From: Burkholderiaceae bacterium
GTDB taxonomy: Bacteria > Pseudomonadota > Gammaproteobacteria > Burkholderiales > Burkholderiaceae
DNA: 16,218 bases
Assembly (NCBI GenBank): GCA_030151165.1
Contig: JASLEM010000499.1
Coordinates: 1-16,218, forward strand
Direction: 5' to 3'
The notes beneath the pieces were generated by a model, which did not search any database, was not told the DNA's origin, and saw nothing but the letters and a program-made list of their open reading frames with translations. A program made the translations under genes and the position numbers. Shown piece after piece: positions 14,639-16,218 of the stretch (position 1 is the first letter of the stretch; the number at the start of each line of letters is the position of its first letter).

Positions 14639-14805
14639 GGCCGAAATCTCCTCTAGGTGAGCGGGGGGTTCGGGCCGCCCCGTATCCTTCCCGATGTCGA
14701 CGGTGCCGACCCCTGGCATCATCGCCGGCTTCGCGCCTGCGCGACAGCAAGCAAAACCCGGGATTCGTTTCTGAAACGCACACGCTCACCGCCAAAGCAT
14801 CCGCC

Positions 14806-16218
14806 ATGACCGCCACCAATCCCCTGCTCGCCGACTGGACCACGCCGTTCTCGCTGCCCCCGTTCGACCGGATCCAGCCGACCGACTTCGCGCCCGCGTT
14901 CGAGGCCGCGATGAAGGCGCAGCGCGCGGAGGTGGAGGCGATCGCCGCGCAGGCCGAGGCGCCGACCTTCGACAACACGGTCGCCGCGTTCGACCGCAGC
15001 GGCCGGCTCCTCTCGCGCATCGAGGCCGCGTTCCACGCGCTCGCCGCGTCGCACACGTCGCCCGAGATCCAGGCCGTGCAGCGCGAGCTCGCGGGCCCGC
15101 TGGCTGCGCACGACAGCGCCGTCTCGATGCATGCCGGCCTGTTCGCGCGGCTCGACGCGGTGCATGCGGCGCGGCACGAGCTCGGGCTCGATGCCGAGTC
15201 GCTGCGGCTCGTCGAGCGCGTGCACCTGGACTTCGTCCGCGCCGGCGCGCAGCTCGGCGCCGACAAGCAGCCGCGCTACGCGCAGATCATGGAGCGCCTC
15301 GCGCAATCGACGACGCGCTTCGCGCAGAACGTGCTGGCCGACGAGGCCGGCTTCCAGCTGGAGCTCGACGCCGCCGCCGGCGACCTCGACGGCCTGCCGC
15401 CGTTCGTGCGCGCCGCCGCGGCGCAGGCCGCGATCGATCGCGGACTGCCGGCGGGGACGCACGTGGTGACGCTGTCGCGCTCGCTGATCGTGCCCTTCCT
15501 CACGTTCTCGACGCGCCGCGACCTGCGCGAGCGCGCGTGGAAGGCCTGGGTCGGCCGCGGCGAGAACGAGGGCGAGACCGACAACCGCGAGGTCGCGCGC
15601 GACATCCTGCGGCTGCGCCAGGAACAGGCGTGGATGCACGGCTGCGCGAGCTACGCCGACTACGCGCTCGCCAACACGATGGCCGGCAACGTGGCCTCGG
15701 TCAACACGTTGCTGGACGACGTCTACGCCCGCGCGCTCGACGCGCTGCAGGGCGAGCGCGAGGCCGTGCACGCGGCGCTGCGCGACGCCGGCGTGGCCGG
15801 CCCGATGATGGCGTGGGACTGGCGCTTCGGCTCGGAGCGCGTGCGCCAGGCGCGCTACGCGTTCGACGACGCCGAGGTCAAGCCGTACTTCTCGCTCGAT
15901 CGCATGGTGCAGGCGGCGTTCGACTGCGCGCACCGGCTGTTCGGCATCCGCATGATCCGCAACGACACGATCCCGGTCTACCACCCGGACGTCGTCGCCT
16001 ATGAAGTGCACGATGTCGGCGTGCCGGTCGGTGACGACGAAGGCCCTGCGACGGGCCGCCTCATCGGCATCTTCCTGCACGACAACTTCGCGCGCCAGAC
16101 CAAGCGCTCGGGCGCGTGGATGAGCGCGCTGCGCTGGCAGGGCCGCAACGGCGGCGTCGACCTGCCGGTCATCATGAACAACAACAACTTCGCGAAGGGC
16201 GCGCCGGGCGAGCCGACG
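14806..16218 (+). CDS. M3 family oligopeptidase, 5' part (cut by window edge)
   Basis: The first 471 codons of a thimet-oligopeptidase-like metallopeptidase (oligopeptidase A/Dcp group). The N-terminus NPLLADWTTPFSLPPFDRI (5-23), PTDFAPAFEAAMKAQRAE (about 25-42) and FDNTVAAFDRSG (55-66) are standard. Later family blocks include FLTFSTRRDLRERAWKAW and, near the edge, GIFLHDNFARQTKRSGAWM, the conserved segment before the active site. The zinc motif HEFGH should come about 20-30 residues past the window and is not seen, so catalysis cannot be confirmed. No signal peptide, so cytosolic. Start ATG 14806 fits the family N-terminus; the Shine-Dalgarno is weak. The gene is divergent from the SRPBCC-S9-GNAT run. 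OpsA/PrlC-type peptide turnover is likely by family. Confidence 0.93.
   Translation, partial: MTATNPLLADWTTPFSLPPFDRIQPTDFAPAFEAAMKAQRAEVEAIAAQAEAPTFDNTVAAFDRSGRLLSRIEAAFHALAASHTSPEIQAVQRELAGPLAAHDSAVSMHAGLFARLDAVHAARHELGLDAESLRLVERVHLDFVRAGAQLGADKQPRYAQIMERLAQSTTRFAQNVLADEAGFQLELDAAAGDLDGLPPFVRAAAAQAAIDRGLPAGTHVVTLSRSLIVPFLTFSTRRDLRERAWKAWVGRGENEGETDNREVARDILRLRQEQAWMHGCASYADYALANTMAGNVASVNTLLDDVYARALDALQGEREAVHAALRDAGVAGPMMAWDWRFGSERVRQARYAFDDAEVKPYFSLDRMVQAAFDCAHRLFGIRMIRNDTIPVYHPDVVAYEVHDVGVPVGDDEGPATGRLIGIFLHDNFARQTKRSGAWMSALRWQGRNGGVDLPVIMNNNNFAKGAPGEPT

Noticed and set aside
14719..16080. 453-codon minus-strand frame opposite the M3 peptidase
   Set aside because: Antisense shadow; the plus frame has clear M3 family blocks.

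Overview
The window is about 16 kb of very GC-rich chromosomal DNA (third codon positions almost all G or C). It carries housekeeping and accessory genes that alternate strand often. Composition, gene style and product types suggest a betaproteobacterium of the Burkholderiales. That is inference: no rRNA or other marker gene is present. I see no tRNA, rRNA, IS element, integrase, CRISPR array or prophage gene.

Layout, left to right: the tail of a SHOCT-like C-terminal domain protein (+, 2-178); a DUF72 protein (-, 212-1000); a two-gene unit of a single-pass membrane protein and a bactofilin (+, 1215-2998, overlapping by GTGA); a 391-bp non-coding stretch with seven perfect copies of a 7-bp repeat; an unrecognised Ala/Pro-rich plus helical protein (-, 3390-4601); a TTG-started hybrid sensor kinase (+, 4802-7000); a DnaQ-like DEDDh exonuclease (-, 7007-7555); a fatty-acyl-CoA ligase (+, 7740-9590) and a VOC/glyoxalase-fold protein (+, 9691-10062); an exported cupin (-, 10102-10731); a small protein with the catalytic signature of the edema factor/CyaA/ExoY nucleotidyl cyclase toxins (+, 10897-11571); a same-strand run of SRPBCC protein, S9 prolyl oligopeptidase and small GNAT (-, 14638 down to 11585); and the first 471 codons of an M3 oligopeptidase (+, 14806 to the edge).

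The most interesting item is the 224-aa cyclase-like protein. It has Arg59, the Lys75/Lys82 pair with the exact 7-residue spacing of the toxin family, the Asp101-Tyr-Asp103 metal motif and a late His/Asn segment. It appears to lack the roughly 120-140 residue subdomain that separates the Lys pair from the Asp pair in known members. Second is the bactofilin with a translationally coupled membrane partner and no M23 peptidase. A third theme is the high density of short tandem repeats (6, 7 and 9 bp) in low-complexity ends of proteins and in the one long non-coding gap.

Likely functional links: the kinase is an orphan with its own receiver and no adjacent regulator; the ligase and VOC protein may be co-transcribed; two cytosolic oligopeptidases (S9 and M3) sit in divergent units sharing a 167-bp promoter region. 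Several gene pairs are convergent with gaps of 6-40 bp, two of them over GC-rich inverted repeats.
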